From Pantoea alhagi (GTDB taxonomy: Bacteria; Pseudomonadota; Gammaproteobacteria; Enterobacterales; Enterobacteriaceae), in the NCBI RefSeq assembly GCF_002101395.1, contig NZ_CP019706.1, positions 2,108,001 to 2,172,000 on the forward strand: a stretch of DNA of 64,000 nt. The letters run 5' to 3'. This document shows, one piece after another, positions 34,401-44,603 of this stretch. The translations under genes and the position numbers were made by a program. Under the pieces are notes generated by a model. That model searched no databases. It saw only the letters and a list, made by a program, of their open reading frames with translations, and was not told the DNA's origin. Positions within the stretch are counted from its first letter, which is position 1, and each line of letters starts with the position of its first letter.

Positions 34401-35168
34401 TCTTCCGATGAGGTGCTGCTGGATGAAAATCTGCAGCCGGTGACCTCACAAACGGCGGCAATCCCAATTAACAGCAATCTGATTATTCACGTGGGCGATG
34501 ATGTCCGTCTCAGCGCTTTTGGCCTGAAAGCGAAGCTGAACGGCGATCTCAAGCTGGTGCAGGATAAACGCGGGCTGGGACTGAATGGCCAGATCAATAT
34601 CCCGTCCGGTCGTTTCCATGCTTATGGACAGGATCTGCTGGTGCGTAAAGGCGAACTGCAGTTTGCCGGGCCGCCGGATCAGCCTTATATCAATCTGGAA
34701 GCCATTCGTAATCCCGAGGCAACCGAGGATGATGTGACCGCCGGGTTGCGTGTGACCGGGCTGGCGGATGAGCCAAAAGCGGAGATTTTCTCCGATCCGG
34801 CGATGTCGCAGCAGGAAGCGCTTTCTTATCTGTTGCGCGGGCAGGGGCTGGATACGGAAGGCGACAGCAACGCACTGACTTCAGCTCTGGTTGGTTTAGG
34901 GGTTGCACAAAGTGGGCAGGTTGTGGGTAAAATCGGCGAGACCTTTGGCGTGAGTAATCTTGCCCTTGATACAGCCGGCGTCGGTGACAGCCAGCAGGTT
35001 CAGGTCAGCGGTTATGTTCTGCCGGGTCTACAAGTAAAATATGGAGTGGGTATCTTTGATTCACTGGCGACTTTGACGTTGCGTTATCGCCTGATGCCTA
35101 AGCTCTATTTGGAAGCAGTGTCCGGCGTCGACCAGGCACTCGATTTGCTCTATCAGTTTGAGTTTTAG
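31398..35168 (+). CDS. tamB: Translocation and assembly module subunit TamB
   Basis: 1256-residue AsmA-like protein anchored in the inner membrane by one N-terminal segment (about 7-27). Its long beta-taco groove spans the periplasm, and the C-terminal DUF490/TamB domain (about 920-1256) contacts TamA. Family features include the C-terminal [16 protein letters not shown] stretch and the end LDLLYQFEF. The ATGA overlap with tamA shows coupling. E. coli TamB has 1259 residues. Confidence 0.96.
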   Translation: MKLWKKVLIGILIFLAVLAGGVLLLVSTTPGLHLLLNGAARWVPGLSIQQVNGGWRDLTLKGVRYEMPGVTLNAGEFHLAVQLGCLKNSAFCVNDLGLKDLNVVVDSSKMTPSNAPPPEEESSSGEISTPYPITLRHLSLHNINLKIDNTAISLLDFSTGLHWQERALTLTPTRIQSLLIALPKAAQVANEQVVQPKIQQPQTQEKPLGETLKAMFGQPLLPSMPDFRLPLDIEVQEIVGEQLRITGDTELAVNRLLLKAKTQDRLLQLQTLDIDSPQGQLKASGQAQLAGHWPVDFNLNGALNVEPLKGEKIKMTLGGAMRQQLQLGVNLSGPLNAQLTGQTELATVGLPLQLKLTSPQLRWPLSGATQYQADNLDFSFSGKATDYVMSLRTALQGEAIPPADLALDGKGNVEQFSLDKLRLSTLQGHADLSGLVDWSKAISWRSELTLNGIDTARHYPDWPATLEGKVTTRGSLYGGSWQMRVPELRLRGKVRQNAVSADGSLYGNSYNQWNIPGIKLVLGRNNIDLKGELGDALNLDANIDAPHLDNALPGLGGVAKGTIKARGTLQAPQLLADVTATGLRWQELTIARVRLDGDVKSSDQVAGKLQLRVEQLKQASLAINQLTLNADGNEQKHQLKLNVNGDPVSGQLALNGSFDRQQQRWQGTLNNTFFDTPVGEWRLTRAISIDYQNARQTATIGAHCWRNPNAQLCVPQPIEAGPDGHARVTLNRFDLAMIKPFLPEETQLVGVFSGDADVSWHSDGSLPTGRVALKGNGVKVTQDVQGNALPIAFDTLNLNAAMRNGQAQLEWLLRIANNGQFDGKVQISDPQNRRNLSGNININNLSLALFNPALMRGEQVAGMLNSNLRLGGNLQKPLVYGQLGLRNVDVEGSFMPVDLTSANLTMAFNGMSSTLEGLIQTARGQINLDGNADWSQLDNWRAHIAARGNRVRVTVPPMVRMDVSPDLTFDASPIAFTLDGKVDVPWARITVQEVPESAAGVSSDEVLLDENLQPVTSQTAAIPINSNLIIHVGDDVRLSAFGLKAKLNGDLKLVQDKRGLGLNGQINIPSGRFHAYGQDLLVRKGELQFAGPPDQPYINLEAIRNPEATEDDVTAGLRVTGLADEPKAEIFSDPAMSQQEALSYLLRGQGLDTEGDSNALTSALVGLGVAQSGQVVGKIGETFGVSNLALDTAGVGDSQQVQVSGYVLPGLQVKYGVGIFDSLATLTLRYRLMPKLYLEAVSGVDQALDLLYQFEF

Positions 35169-35170
35169 CA

Positions 35171-35527
35171 ATGCGAATAATTGTCTACGGCAGTTTACGG
35201 CGCAAACAGGGAAACAGTCACTGGATGACAAACGCGCAGTGGCTCGGCGATCATCAGATCGAGGGCTACGATCTTTACAATATTGGTCTCTATCCCGGCG
35301 TCGTGCCGGGAGAGGGCACCGTATATGGTGAAGTTTACCGAATTGATGCCAGTACGTTAGGTGAACTGGACGCGCTTCGAACCCGCGGTGGCGAGTATAA
35401 GCGCCAGCTGATTCAGACGCCGTACGGCAGCGCCTGGCTGTACGTGTATCAACGATCGGTAGCGGGATTGACGCATATCCCAAGCGGCGACTGGCTGCAA
35501 CGGGATGATGTTTCATCAGGTGAATAA
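35171..35527 (+). CDS. ytfP: Gamma-glutamylcyclotransferase-fold protein YtfP
   Basis: 118 residues with the N-terminal YGSLRRKQGN substrate loop and VYGEVYRI, whose Glu is the expected catalytic acid. The family is the GGCT/AIG2-like fold. Its physiological reaction is not established in bacteria. It starts 2 bases after the tamB stop and ends the tamA-tamB-ytfP operon. Confidence 0.92.
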   Translation: MRIIVYGSLRRKQGNSHWMTNAQWLGDHQIEGYDLYNIGLYPGVVPGEGTVYGEVYRIDASTLGELDALRTRGGEYKRQLIQTPYGSAWLYVYQRSVAGLTHIPSGDWLQRDDVSSGE

Positions 35528-35555
35528 AAAGCCACCTCCTTTGGAGGTGGCTTTA
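35527..35555 (+). terminator. Rho-independent terminator after ytfP
   Basis: A GC-rich stem (AAAGCCACCTCC / GGAGGTGGCTTT) with a 3-base loop, flanked by A and T runs; it may work in both directions. Confidence 0.9.
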
Positions 35556-35598
35556 CATATTGCCCGTCAGCATGAAAATTGCCAGCTTAAGCAGCCAT

Positions 35599-35698
35599 TC
35601 TGGCCATCGGCCAGATAGTAGCCATCAGCCACATTTTTGATGATAAATTCCCGCTGGACTAAGAATGAAACAAGCCTGTGACTACAGGATTTATCCTG
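35599..35698. repeat. Two short palindromes downstream of the immunity gene
   Basis: TCTGGCC-ATC-GGCCAGA (35599-35615) is a perfect 7-bp inverted repeat, and CAGGAT-TT-ATCCTG (about 35685-35698) is a perfect 6-bp one. They lie between the ytfP terminator and the stop of the 92-residue gene. They may help end the minus-strand transcript; function not shown. Confidence 0.35.
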
Positions 35699-35703
35699 CG
35701 GAA

Positions 35704-35982
35704 TCATGGCTTTTTGAAATGACGGAATACCTTGATTAGCAACAGATAAATAATAATGCTCACCGGAACATTTAGCAGCATCGTTATCATACTATCCACA
35801 AATTCAAACGGTTCCGGGTAAGTCTCACCCAGCACGGTTTCTGAAATTTTTATCGCCATATCCAGGCTTATGTTACCCGTCAACAGGTCGGTCAGTGGTC
35901 CATATGGGATTGTCTGGGCGCAGGCAATAAAGATGACAAGAAACAGAGCAACCTTAAATATAATCCGTAGCAACAGTTTCAT
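35704..35982 (-). CDS. Small two-helix membrane protein, probable immunity protein of the Tlde1-like toxin
   Basis: 92 residues. A hydrophobic N-terminal segment (about 5-25, IIFKVALFLVIFIACAQTI) and a second one (about 66-84, MITMLLNVPVSIIIYLLLI) flank a short, mostly acidic periplasmic-size loop. I do not recognise the family by sequence. Its start overlaps the stop of the upstream DUF2778 gene by 4 bases (ATGA), so it is translationally coupled. Known Tlde1 toxins pair with small membrane or periplasmic immunity proteins encoded next to them, so immunity is the leading inference. Confidence 0.65.
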   Translation of the reverse strand: MKLLLRIIFKVALFLVIFIACAQTIPYGPLTDLLTGNISLDMAIKISETVLGETYPEPFEFVDSMITMLLNVPVSIIIYLLLIKVFRHFKKP

Positions 35983-36494
35983 AAGCAGTCTTTGGCTCCA
36001 GAGTGAATCACGTCGATAATGCCGAATGCCTGCAAACCAGTATTGCGCACTGGTACTGTATGCGTGCGTAACAGCGCATTACGAATAGCCATAAAATCGG
36101 TAACATGGGCAAGGGTAATGCAGCCTTCAGATAGCGTTCCGGGATGCAGTCTAAATGCTCCGCGGCGTACACTTTCGATCCAGGTATAATCGTCAATTAT
36201 GCTATCGTCCCGGTACAGGGCAAACCATTCCGAATGCGAAACGGTATTATCGCTGTACAAGCTATTAAAAGCGTCTTTCACCCAGGTAATGGCTTTGGAT
36301 CTTGGGCCTCCGGCAGGGCGCGCTACAATCCAGTATTTACCATCAGGGACCGGACCCTTTTTGGGGATCATTGCGCATGCTCCGTGATTACGGTAAGGCC
36401 CAGCTCCAGAAAAAGCCATGAATGTTCCAACTCCATAGAACATTAATGGAGAAAAATCCGCGTCATTGATAACAAACTTCCCTTGCAAAGCCAT
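35979..36494 (-). CDS. Tlde1-like (DUF2778) L,D-transpeptidase-fold toxin, probable type VI effector
   Basis: 171 residues without a signal peptide. The motif HPGTLSEGCITL places His117, Ser122, Gly124 and Cys125 as in YkuD-fold L,D-transpeptidases. The N-terminal pattern (FSGAGPYRNHGACAMIPKKGP, here read as FSGAG and GPVPDGKYWIV) fits the DUF2778/Tlde1 family. Salmonella Tlde1 is a type VI-delivered effector that trims and exchanges peptidoglycan tetrapeptides in the target periplasm. A good ribosome binding site (GGGAGAG) precedes the ATG. No type VI structural gene, VgrG or Hcp is in the window. The sequence is AT-richer than its neighbours and occupies the slot used by the chpSB toxin-antitoxin in E. 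coli. Confidence 0.8.
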   Translation of the reverse strand: MALQGKFVINDADFSPLMFYGVGTFMAFSGAGPYRNHGACAMIPKKGPVPDGKYWIVARPAGGPRSKAITWVKDAFNSLYSDNTVSHSEWFALYRDDSIIDDYTWIESVRRGAFRLHPGTLSEGCITLAHVTDFMAIRNALLRTHTVPVRNTGLQAFGIIDVIHSGAKDCL

Positions 36495-36511
36495 AACACT
36501 CTCCCTGTTTT

Positions 36512-36540
36512 ACAAAAACCAAATCATTAAAACATGTCAA
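36512..36540 (-). promoter_or_regulatory. Possible sigma-70 promoter for the toxin-immunity pair
   Basis: On the minus strand a perfect TTGACA (36535-36540) is 17 bases from TTTTGT (36512-36517), a poor -10. It lies about 20 bases before the toxin start codon. Confidence 0.4.
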
Positions 36541-36637
36541 CGAGTCGGTTGCCCGATTGCCAAAAAAGTACCAGTCAATAATCAACTTTTGGTCGGGTTA
36601 ACTGCAAATAAAAAGTGAACGCATGATATGGCTTCAC

Positions 36638-36656
36638 TGCCCGATAGCTTCGGGCA
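36638..36656. repeat. Hairpin between the toxin promoter region and ppa terminator
   Basis: TGCCCGA-TAGCT-TCGGGCA is a perfect 7-bp stem with a 5-base loop. No U-run follows on either strand. Confidence 0.4.
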
Positions 36657-36681
36657 TGCAGGCGGAAAGTTTACGCTGACA

Positions 36682-36716
36682 ATAAAAAAACACCGCCCCA
36701 AAAGGACGGTGTTCTT
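36682..36716 (-). terminator. Rho-independent terminator after ppa
   Basis: On the minus strand ACACCGTCC pairs with GGGCGGTGT (one G-U) around a T-rich loop, followed by seven T. Confidence 0.88.
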
Positions 36717-36753
36717 TGATCGTCGTGGTAAGAAGGCTCTCACCCGATGGGCA

Positions 36754-37284
36754 TTACTTCTTCGCTGCGCGTTCGAAAGAGGTACGGATCTCTTCTTTAG
36801 CCGCTTCGGCGTTATCCCAACCGTCAACTTTAACCCACTTGCCTTTTTCCAGATCTTTGTAGTGTTCAAAGAAATGGGTAATCTGGGCACGCAGCAGTTC
36901 CGGCAGATCGTTCACATCTTTAATGTGATCGTATTCTTTGGAGAGCTTGGTGTGCGGTACGGCAACCAGCTTCGCATCTTCACCTGACTCGTCGGTCATT
37001 TTCAGCACGCCAACCGGACGGCAGCGAATTACTGAACCCGGCTGCAGCGGGTACGGCGTCGGCACCAGTACGTCAACCGGGTCGCCGTCCAGAGACAGCG
37101 TGTGGTTGATATAACCGTAGTTGCACGGATAGAACATAGCAGTCGACATAAAGCGGTCAACAAACAGCGCGCCAGACTCTTTGTCTACTTCATATTTGAT
37201 CGGATCGGCATTAGCCGGGATCTCGATAATGACATAGATATCTTCTGGCAGGTCTTTACCGGCAGGAACCTGGTTCAAACTCAT
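36754..37284 (-). CDS. ppa: Inorganic pyrophosphatase
   Basis: Hydrolyses pyrophosphate and pulls biosynthetic reactions forward. The start at 37284 gives 176 residues, the E. coli length, and has AAGGA upstream; an ATG 5 codons earlier lacks this. The family I signature DGDPVDVLV (about 66-74), the CNYGYINHT segment and [12 protein letters not shown] are present. Confidence 0.97.
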   Translation of the reverse strand: MSLNQVPAGKDLPEDIYVIIEIPANADPIKYEVDKESGALFVDRFMSTAMFYPCNYGYINHTLSLDGDPVDVLVPTPYPLQPGSVIRCRPVGVLKMTDESGEDAKLVAVPHTKLSKEYDHIKDVNDLPELLRAQITHFFEHYKDLEKGKWVKVDGWDNAEAAKEEIRTSFERAAKK

Positions 37285-37386
37285 CTCGCTTTCCTTCATT
37301 CGTCATAAGTTGAGTGACGGCTATTATAGCCAACTGACAATGAAAGTATGCCCCCTTTTTCCGCTTTCGGAATGCTCCAGCCGGGG

Positions 37387-37836
37387 TTATTTATTGAAAA
37401 TAAACAGCGAAACCAGTCCGGCCGCGATCAGCGGGCCCACCGGCACGCCGCGAAACAGGGAAACACCAATAATTGTACCGATCAGCAGGCCGCCAACAAT
37501 AGTTGGCTGGCTGCTCATCAGCGTGACGCCGCGCCCGCCGAGCCAGGAAACCAGGATCCCTACCGCAATCGCCAGCAACGATTTCCAGTCGAGAAAAGAT
37601 TTCAACAGCGTATTGAGCGGCAGAGAGCCACTGACCAGCGGCGACAGCACGCCAATAGTAAGAATGATGATCCCCAGGGTCAGTCCCTGCTTTTCGATAT
37701 AGGGGAAAAATTGTGACAGCGGCGTTAATTTAATCACCAACAACGCCGCGACGGAGAGCGTCACGGCGGTATTGTGAACCAACAAACTCAAACCACCGAG
37801 TACCAGCAAAATAAATATTGAGGCAAAGGCCGTCAT
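37387..37836 (-). CDS. DUF441 family inner-membrane protein (YeaL-like)
   Basis: 149 residues with about four hydrophobic segments. [33 protein letters not shown] and [17 protein letters not shown] match the DUF441/YeaL family. The ATG at 37836 is chosen because GGAG lies 6 bases before it; the ATG 4 codons upstream has no such site. Its function is unknown. In E. coli yeaL is elsewhere, and ytfQRT-yjfF is found near ppa. Confidence 0.88.
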   Translation of the reverse strand: MTAFASIFILLVLGGLSLLVHNTAVTLSVAALLVIKLTPLSQFFPYIEKQGLTLGIIILTIGVLSPLVSGSLPLNTLLKSFLDWKSLLAIAVGILVSWLGGRGVTLMSSQPTIVGGLLIGTIIGVSLFRGVPVGPLIAAGLVSLFIFNK

Positions 37837-37970
37837 GTAACGCTCCATGACCCGACAGGAAACAAAAGAATACTATAACAACGGATACCGGCGGAGGCGA
37901 GCGGCGGCTGCGCCAGAAGAATAAACGCACAGAAATATTATTAGTACGCAAATTAGTAAGTTATGTCCGT

Positions 37971-37997
37971 TATAGAGTTTGTTAATTATGCCGATAT
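37971..37997 (+). promoter_or_regulatory. Possible sigma-28 promoter for the second chemoreceptor
   Basis: GCCGATAT (37990-37997, 7 of 8 to consensus) is 11 bases from TATAGAGT (37971-37978, 5 of 8). It lies about 77 bases before the start codon. Confidence 0.5.
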
Positions 37998-38074
37998 TTA
38001 TAGAGAATAATAAGAATTCACCATAATCTTCAGACGAAGGAACGCAGACTTTATTATTTTAGGGAAACTATCTT

Positions 38075-39640
38075 ATGTTGAAAAATATATCTGTGCGTAC
38101 AGCATTAATTTGCCTGCTAACAACAGTGACGCTGCTATTGCTTATCGTCAGCTTTATTGGGCTTAGCGCGGTGCAAAAATCAAATGATTTTCTTGAGGAA
38201 ATTGATTATATCGACAGCGAGATAATCAGTCCGCTTTATCAGAATAACAGTAATCTGTTTCGCGCCCGTGCCACGGCGGCGACGGCGTTTTATCAACTCA
38301 GCAACAATCAACTGGCGGAAGCAGAAAAAAATATTACCCGCGTGATCCATTATATCCAGCAAGCGCAAAAAGCGATGGACAGGGTCATTGCCAGTCATAT
38401 CGAGACAGAAAATGGCAAAGAGCTATTTACGGCGCTTGAAGCCAGCTATCAACGCTACAGACAACAAGGCATCGATCCTTTATTACAGGCACTGGAAAAT
38501 AAAGACGCCAGTGCTTATTACCAGCTGGTAGGAAATGTGCTTACCTCTTCTACCGGCGGCTATCAACAGGCGTTTGAAGCCTTCACGCAGGACGCTAATC
38601 AAATCAGCAATATGCGCCTGGAGCAGGCGAAACAGAATGAGCAGGTAATGCAGATCAGTATTATCGTCTGCTGCCTGTTAACCCTGACGCTGCTGGTTAT
38701 CGCGTGGATGGCATTAAAAGCGGTGCTGCTTAAGCCATTGAATCAGGCGGTAGAACAGCTGGAACATATCGCCACCGGCGATCTGACGCAGCCGATACCG
38801 GATGCGGGCCGCAATGAACTGGGGCGCTTAATTGAAGCAATGAAAAAAATGCAACAGGGGCTGCTTGATTCCATTAGCCTGGTGATGGAAGCCTCGCTCC
38901 AGATCGACGTAGGTAGTCGTGAACTTTCGTTAGGCAATCTCAACCTGTCACAGCGCACAGAAGAGTCGGCGGCCTCGCTGGAGCAAACGGCGGGCAGCAT
39001 GGAAAAATTAACCCTGACGGTGAAACAGAACGCTGATAATGCCCGGCAGGCGCATCAGCTGGCGCGCAATGTTTCCACTACTGCCGCAACGGGTGCTGAA
39101 GAGGTCAGCAGCGTTACCGGCAAGATGCAGGAAATAGCTGAAAGCGCCAGCCATATCGCTGATATTCTGGGCGTTATTGACGGCATTGCTTTCCAGACCA
39201 ATATTTTGGCATTGAACGCCTCGGTGGAGGCGGCGCGCGCCGGGGAGCAGGGGCGCGGCTTCGCCGTGGTGGCGAGTGAAGTGCGCAATCTGGCGCAGCG
39301 TAGCGCGGGAGCGGCAAAAGAGATCCGTCAGTTAATTGGCGAGTCGCAAGGTCGGGTGAAGGAGGGAAGCGACATGGCGCAGCGCGCCGGCGCAACCATA
39401 AATGCTATCGCGACCGAAGTGAAACATGTTACCGCCCTGATGAGAGAGATTTCTGACGCATCGCTGGAGCAAAGCCACGATATTGAGCAGATCAATCAGG
39501 CGGTGAGTCAGATGGATGAAGTGGCGCAGCAAAATGCCGCATTAGTCGAGCAGGCCACAGCGGCCACGCAGTCGCTGGAAGAGCAGTCGCGTCAGCTGGT
39601 AAGTAGCATGTCGCAGTTTCGGGTAAGTATAGCGAAATAA
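38075..39640 (+). CDS. Methyl-accepting chemotaxis protein, Tar/Tsr-type
   Basis: 521 residues. A membrane segment (about 9-31), a helical-bundle periplasmic sensor (about 32-190, TarH-like), a second membrane segment (about 193-215), a HAMP domain and a MCP signalling domain with the conserved tip ([39 protein letters not shown]). The end ([10 protein letters not shown]) lacks a NWETF-like CheR tether, so it would depend on other receptors for adaptation. The ligand is unknown. It converges with fbp and shares its terminator. There is no E. coli counterpart at this position. Confidence 0.93.
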   Translation: MLKNISVRTALICLLTTVTLLLLIVSFIGLSAVQKSNDFLEEIDYIDSEIISPLYQNNSNLFRARATAATAFYQLSNNQLAEAEKNITRVIHYIQQAQKAMDRVIASHIETENGKELFTALEASYQRYRQQGIDPLLQALENKDASAYYQLVGNVLTSSTGGYQQAFEAFTQDANQISNMRLEQAKQNEQVMQISIIVCCLLTLTLLVIAWMALKAVLLKPLNQAVEQLEHIATGDLTQPIPDAGRNELGRLIEAMKKMQQGLLDSISLVMEASLQIDVGSRELSLGNLNLSQRTEESAASLEQTAGSMEKLTLTVKQNADNARQAHQLARNVSTTAATGAEEVSSVTGKMQEIAESASHIADILGVIDGIAFQTNILALNASVEAARAGEQGRGFAVVASEVRNLAQRSAGAAKEIRQLIGESQGRVKEGSDMAQRAGATINAIATEVKHVTALMREISDASLEQSHDIEQINQAVSQMDEVAQQNAALVEQATAATQSLEEQSRQLVSSMSQFRVSIAK

Positions 39641-39671
39641 GCGCAGCAGGCAGGCGCATCGGGCCATAATG

Positions 39672-39708
39672 AAAAAGGCCGCCCGAATCATGGGCGGCCT
39701 TGTTTATC
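39672..39708. terminator. Bidirectional terminator between the chemoreceptor and fbp
   Basis: A 10-bp perfect stem (AAGGCCGCCC / GGGCGGCCTT) with a 7-base loop, an A-run on the left and a T-rich right side. Confidence 0.85.
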
Positions 39709-39710
39709 TT

Positions 39711-40718
39711 TTAAGCCTGATGATTGTCCGGATATTCACGCATAAAGCGCTCGACATCTTCAACCATCGCATCGTTACCGACAAAGAAAGGGCAACGCTG
39801 ATGCAACGCTTCCGGCTGCAGATCAAGGATACGGTTTTTACCGTCGCTGGCTTTACCGCCCGCCTGTTCGGCGAGGAAGGCCATCGGGTTGCACTCGTAC
39901 AGCAGGCGCAGCTTACCGCTGGGGTGACTGGCGGTGCTGGGATAGAGATAGATGCCGCCCTTCAGCAGATTGCGGTGAAAATCCGCTACCAAAGAGCCGA
40001 TATAACGCGAGGTATAAGGACGATGTGTCGCTTTATCCTCTTCCTGACAGAACTTCAGATATTTCTTCACGCCCTGCGGGAAGCGAATATAGTTGCCTTC
40101 GTTAATGGAGTAGGTATAGCCCTTCTCCGGGAAGGTCATACGCTCCTGACTCAGACAAAATACGCCCAACGACGGATCGTAGGTAAAGGCATGTACGCCG
40201 CAGCCCGTGGTATAAACCAGCATGGTTGAGGAGCCGTAAACCACGTAACCCGCAGCCACCTGCTTATTGCCTGGCTGCATAAAGTCCGCTTCGGTCACTG
40301 GTGTACCGGGTGGCGTCACGCGACGATAAATAGAGAAAATTGTACCGACCGAAACGTTGACATCGATATTCGACGAGCCATCCAGCGGGTCCATTAAAAC
40401 CACATATTTACCATTTTCCACGCCTTCGAAGATAACGATTTCGTCCTCTTCTTCAGACGCGATGCCGGCTACTATGCCGCGCGCTTTTAACGCCGCCTTC
40501 AGTTTTTCGTTGGCGAACAGGTCGAGCTTCATCTGCTGCTCGCCCTGAACGTTTTCAACGCCGCTGGCGCCCAGAATATCAACCAGCCCGGCTTTATTAA
40601 TATCGCGATGGATAATTTTTGCACCGAGCTTAATAGCGGAGATCAGCGCCGTCAGTTCACCTGTGGCATGCGGAAAGTCGTGTTGCTTCTCGACGATGAA
40701 TTCGCCTAATGTTTTCAT
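39711..40718 (-). CDS. fbp: Fructose-1,6-bisphosphatase class I
   Basis: Gluconeogenic enzyme forming fructose 6-phosphate. The ATG at 40718 gives 335 residues beginning [12 protein letters not shown] as in E. coli (332); a 21-codon upstream extension is not conserved. Motifs include the metal site [23 protein letters not shown] and [20 protein letters not shown]. The region upstream faces mpl divergently. Confidence 0.97.
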   Translation of the reverse strand: MKTLGEFIVEKQHDFPHATGELTALISAIKLGAKIIHRDINKAGLVDILGASGVENVQGEQQMKLDLFANEKLKAALKARGIVAGIASEEEDEIVIFEGVENGKYVVLMDPLDGSSNIDVNVSVGTIFSIYRRVTPPGTPVTEADFMQPGNKQVAAGYVVYGSSTMLVYTTGCGVHAFTYDPSLGVFCLSQERMTFPEKGYTYSINEGNYIRFPQGVKKYLKFCQEEDKATHRPYTSRYIGSLVADFHRNLLKGGIYLYPSTASHPSGKLRLLYECNPMAFLAEQAGGKASDGKNRILDLQPEALHQRCPFFVGNDAMVEDVERFMREYPDNHQA

Positions 40719-40886
40719 AACACAATCCCTGAATCTACGATGGAGTAGCAGCATAGGGTACAAAGCTGCAACGTATGCCATCGCAGTTTAACGGAATGAA
40801 CCGCAAAGACCATAGGTCAAATCCGTTTCTTCCCGCGCTGCTCGGCGCTACACTGTGCCCCGAACTTTTTCGAAAACGGATCTTTT

Positions 40887-42242
40887 ATGCGTATTCATAT
40901 CCTGGGTATCTGTGGCACTTTTATGGGCGGGCTGGCAATGCTGGCGCGTGCGATGGGCCATGAAGTCACCGGCTCTGACGCCAACGTTTATCCGCCCATG
41001 AGCGTGCTGCTGGAGAATCAAGGCATTGATTTGATTCAGGGTTACGACGCCAGCCAGCTCGATCCTGCGCCCGATTTAGTGATTATCGGCAACGCAATGA
41101 CGCGGGGCAACGCCTGCGTTGAAGCGGTGCTTGAGCGCAATATTCCCTATATGTCCGGACCGCAGTGGCTGCATGATTTTGTGCTGCGCGACCGCTGGGT
41201 GATCGCCGTTGCGGGAACCCATGGGAAAACCACCACTGCAGGCATGACAGCGTGGATTTTACAGGCTTGCGGGTTGGAACCAGGGTTTGTTATCGGCGGC
41301 GTGCCGGGAAATTTCTCGGTATCCGCAACTTTAGGAAAAAGCCCATTCTTCGTGATTGAGGCTGACGAATATGACTGTGCCTTTTTTGATAAGCGCTCCA
41401 AGTTTGTTCATTATTGCCCGCGCACGTTGATTTTGAACAATCTCGAATTCGATCACGCCGATATTTTTGACGATCTGCGCGCAATTCAGAAACAGTTCCA
41501 TCACTTAGTACGTATCGTGCCGGGTCAGGGCAAAATTTTGCTGCCGGAGCACGATACCAACCTGAAACAGGTGATGGCGATGGGATGCTGGAGCGAGCAG
41601 GAAACGGTGGGTGAGAACGGCCGCTGGCAGGCGAAAAAAGTGACGCCGGACGCTTCATGTTGGGAAGCCTGGCTGGATGGCGAGCGCGTTGCGGAAGTGA
41701 ACTGGTCGCTGGTGGGCGAGCACAACATGCATAACGGCCTGATGGCCATTGCCGCTGCGCGACACGTTGGCGTGAAGCCGGAAGATGCCGGACGCGCGCT
41801 GGATGAATTTATCAACGCGCGTCGGCGTCTGGAACTGCGCGGCGAAGCCAACGGCATTAAAGTCTATGACGACTTCGCTCATCATCCTACGGCGATTCTG
41901 GCGACGCTGGCTGCGCTGCGCAGCAAAGTGGGTGGCACCGCCCGTATCCTTGCCGTGCTGGAGCCACGCTCTAACACCATGAAGCTCGGGGTCAGCAAAG
42001 ATGACCTCGCGCCTGCTCTGGGACGTGCCGATGAGGTATTTCTTTTCCAGCAGCACCATATTCCCTGGCAGGTAGCGGAAGTGGCGGATGCCTGCATCCA
42101 ACCCGCTTTCTGGAGCGCCGATGTTGATGCATTAGTAGAGATGATCGCCAAACATGCGCATCCGGGCGATACCATTCTGGTAATGAGCAACGGCGGCTTT
42201 GGCGGTATTCATCAGAAACTGCTGGATCGCTTAGCAAAGTAA
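40887..42242 (+). CDS. mpl: UDP-N-acetylmuramate:L-alanyl-gamma-D-glutamyl-meso-diaminopimelate ligase Mpl
   Basis: Murein-recycling ligase that attaches the released tripeptide directly to UDP-MurNAc. The 451-residue protein begins with a Mur-ligase N-domain (MRIHILGICGTFMGGLA), has an ATP-binding P-loop (GTHGKTTTAGM), NNLEFDHADIF and the C-terminal domain with VYDDFAHHPTAI and LEPRSNTMKLG. All are diagnostic of Mpl. Confidence 0.97.
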   Translation: MRIHILGICGTFMGGLAMLARAMGHEVTGSDANVYPPMSVLLENQGIDLIQGYDASQLDPAPDLVIIGNAMTRGNACVEAVLERNIPYMSGPQWLHDFVLRDRWVIAVAGTHGKTTTAGMTAWILQACGLEPGFVIGGVPGNFSVSATLGKSPFFVIEADEYDCAFFDKRSKFVHYCPRTLILNNLEFDHADIFDDLRAIQKQFHHLVRIVPGQGKILLPEHDTNLKQVMAMGCWSEQETVGENGRWQAKKVTPDASCWEAWLDGERVAEVNWSLVGEHNMHNGLMAIAAARHVGVKPEDAGRALDEFINARRRLELRGEANGIKVYDDFAHHPTAILATLAALRSKVGGTARILAVLEPRSNTMKLGVSKDDLAPALGRADEVFLFQQHHIPWQVAEVADACIQPAFWSADVDALVEMIAKHAHPGDTILVMSNGGFGGIHQKLLDRLAK

Positions 42243-42336
42243 CGGAACGTTAAGCGCAAACTGCGTAATTAACGGTGGGAAGTCAGCGTTACGCTCAGTG
42301 TAGAGAGCGTAACGCTGTTGCTGCGGGGGCGACAAC

Positions 42337-42882
42337 TTACGCGCTTTCAGCCAGTTCGCGCAGATACTGGAAGATCTGACGATACGATTTTGGCGGTTTG
42401 TTGGCGGCCTTTTCTTTTTGCGCGTTGCGGATCATGCTGCGCAGCTGCTGGCGATCGGCATGTGGATAGAGGTTAAGCACCTCAGGCATCGCGTCATCGC
42501 CCTGTTCAACTAAACGGTCGCGCATCGCTTCCAGCTTATGGAACAGAGCAATCTGCTGGTTATGCCGGTTCTTCAGCTTATCCAGCGCCTGGTAGATCGG
42601 ATCGGGATCGCGCGCGCGCAGCAGCTTGCCAATCAGCTGCATTTGACGGCGTCGGCCCTCTTTCTTGATGCGTTGCGCCAGCTCGATCGCGTCGCGCAAC
42701 TCTTCATCCAGCGGCAGGCGATCAAGAGAGTTTTTCCCCAGATCGACCATCTCCGCACCGAGTCGCTTTAGCTCCTCGGCATCACGTTTAATCTCACTCT
42801 TACTGACCCAGATAATCTCTTCATCTTCTTCTTCTTGATTATCCGGTACGTCGTCGAGCCACTCTTCGGGGTGTTTCGTCAT
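42337..42882 (-). CDS. darP: Ribosome biogenesis factor DarP (YjgA)
   Basis: 181 residues, highly charged and helical. [18 protein letters not shown] near the N-terminus and [19 protein letters not shown] are typical of the family. In E. coli DarP acts in late 50S maturation. It is divergent from pmbA, as in E. coli. Confidence 0.95.
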   Translation of the reverse strand: MTKHPEEWLDDVPDNQEEEDEEIIWVSKSEIKRDAEELKRLGAEMVDLGKNSLDRLPLDEELRDAIELAQRIKKEGRRRQMQLIGKLLRARDPDPIYQALDKLKNRHNQQIALFHKLEAMRDRLVEQGDDAMPEVLNLYPHADRQQLRSMIRNAQKEKAANKPPKSYRQIFQYLRELAESA

Positions 42883-43057
42883 TATCAGGCTCCTGAAAAA
42901 GAGGCTAATGCTATCAGGTTACGCGGCTACTGCGAAATTGTTCTCTGACTCTGTTAGACTCCAGATAAGGATACAACTCACGCGTTGCCTTGCAATGTCT
43001 GGCTCAGCAGGACCCGCCGGCGCAGGCAGACCGTACTCATCATATTATGGTAGATCA

Positions 43058-44398
43058 ATGAAAATACTCACTCAGGTTGCAGAACAACGTAAAGTGCTGG
43101 AGCAGGCGGTAGCCCAGGCGCTGGAGCTGGCGAAAGCAGGTACCGACGGCGCTGAGGTAGCGGTCAGTAAAACCACGGGTATTGGCGTCAGTACCCGTTA
43201 TGGTGAGGTAGAAAACGTTGAGTTTAACAGCGATGGCGCGCTGGGCATTACTGTCTACTACCAAAACCGCAAGGGAAGCGCCTCTTCCACCGATCTCAGC
43301 AGTGACGCGATCAAACGCACCGTACAGGCAGCGGTAGATATCGCCCGTTATACCTCGCCCGATCCCTGTGCCGGGATGGCCGATCGCGAACTGCTGGCCT
43401 TTGATGCGCCGGATCTCGATCTTTTCCACCCGTGGGAAATCGATCCTGACAAAGCGATCGAGCTGGCGGCGCGTGCGGAGCAGGCTTCGCTGCAGGCGGA
43501 TAAACGTATTACCAATACTGAAGGCGGTAGCTTCAACAGCCACGTCGGGATCAAAGTCTTTGGCAACAGTCACGGTATGCTGCAAAGTTATTGCTCCAGC
43601 CGCCACTCGCTCTCCAGCTGCGTGATCGCCGAAGCGGAAGGGGATATGGAACGTGATTACGCCTATACCATTGGCCGCGCATTAGACGATCTTCAGTCGC
43701 CGGAGTGGGTTGGGCAAGAGTGCGCGCGCCGTACTCTGTCGCGCCTGGCGCCGCGCAAGCTGCCAACCATGAAGGGACCGGTTATTTTCGCCCCGGAAGT
43801 TGCAACCGGCCTGTTTGGTCATCTGGTTGGCGCAATCAGCGGCAGCAGCGTCTATCGTAAATCCACCTTTCTGCTTGATGCGCTGGGCACCCAGATCCTG
43901 CCGGAATGGCTGACCATTGAAGAAAAGCCGCATCTGTTAAAAGGGCTGGCTTCCACGCCGTTTGATAGCGAGGGCGTACGTACTCAGGATCGTGAGATCG
44001 TTAAGGCGGGCGTGCTGCAAACCTGGCTGCTGACCAGCTACGCGGCGCGTAAGCTGGGGCTGCAAAGCACCGGTCATGCGGGCGGTATCCATAACTGGCG
44101 TATCGCTGGTCAGGGCAGCAGCTTTGACGATCTTCTTAAACAGATGGGCAAGGGTTTGGTTGTCACTGAGCTGATGGGGCAGGGCGTAAGCGGCATCACC
44201 GGTGACTATTCACGCGGCGCAGCGGGATTCTGGGTTGAGAATGGCGAAATTCAGTATCCGGTAAGCGAGATTACCATTGCCGGCAACCTGAAAGATATGT
44301 GGCGTAATATTGTGACCGTAGGCAATGATATTGAAACGCGTAGTAATATCCAGTGCGGCTCCGTGCTGCTGCCGGAAATGAGCATCGCCGGACAATAA
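43058..44398 (+). CDS. pmbA: Metalloprotease PmbA (TldE)
   Basis: With TldD, PmbA forms a heterodimeric protease that matures peptides such as microcin B17 and degrades CcdA. The start at 43058 gives 446 residues, close to E. coli's 450; the open frame extends 50 codons upstream but that part is not conserved. Conserved stretches are [18 protein letters not shown] [20 protein letters not shown] and [20 protein letters not shown]. tldD is not in the window. A terminator follows. Confidence 0.95.
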   Translation: MKILTQVAEQRKVLEQAVAQALELAKAGTDGAEVAVSKTTGIGVSTRYGEVENVEFNSDGALGITVYYQNRKGSASSTDLSSDAIKRTVQAAVDIARYTSPDPCAGMADRELLAFDAPDLDLFHPWEIDPDKAIELAARAEQASLQADKRITNTEGGSFNSHVGIKVFGNSHGMLQSYCSSRHSLSSCVIAEAEGDMERDYAYTIGRALDDLQSPEWVGQECARRTLSRLAPRKLPTMKGPVIFAPEVATGLFGHLVGAISGSSVYRKSTFLLDALGTQILPEWLTIEEKPHLLKGLASTPFDSEGVRTQDREIVKAGVLQTWLLTSYAARKLGLQSTGHAGGIHNWRIAGQGSSFDDLLKQMGKGLVVTELMGQGVSGITGDYSRGAAGFWVENGEIQYPVSEITIAGNLKDMWRNIVTVGNDIETRSNIQCGSVLLPEMSIAGQ

Positions 44399-44410
44399 TG
44401 GAATAAATAT

Positions 44411-44443
44411 AAAAACCGGATGCGCTGGCGTATCCGGTTTTTA
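44411..44443 (+). terminator. Rho-independent terminator after pmbA
   Basis: An 11-bp outer stem (AAAAACCGGAT / ATCCGGTTTTT) with a partly paired interior, ending in a T-run. Confidence 0.9.
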
Positions 44444-44603
44444 TAACCAGCACGATAAAATGTCTTTTTTAACCTATTACTAAATAATGAGCGTCCACGC
44501 ACATTTTCTCACTATTTTTATTCATAACTTTTTCTTATTTATAAACAAATACCGCGCTCCCCTCTTGTTCGTTCCCGCTGTTTATTTCTGATTGTTGCGT
44601 AAG

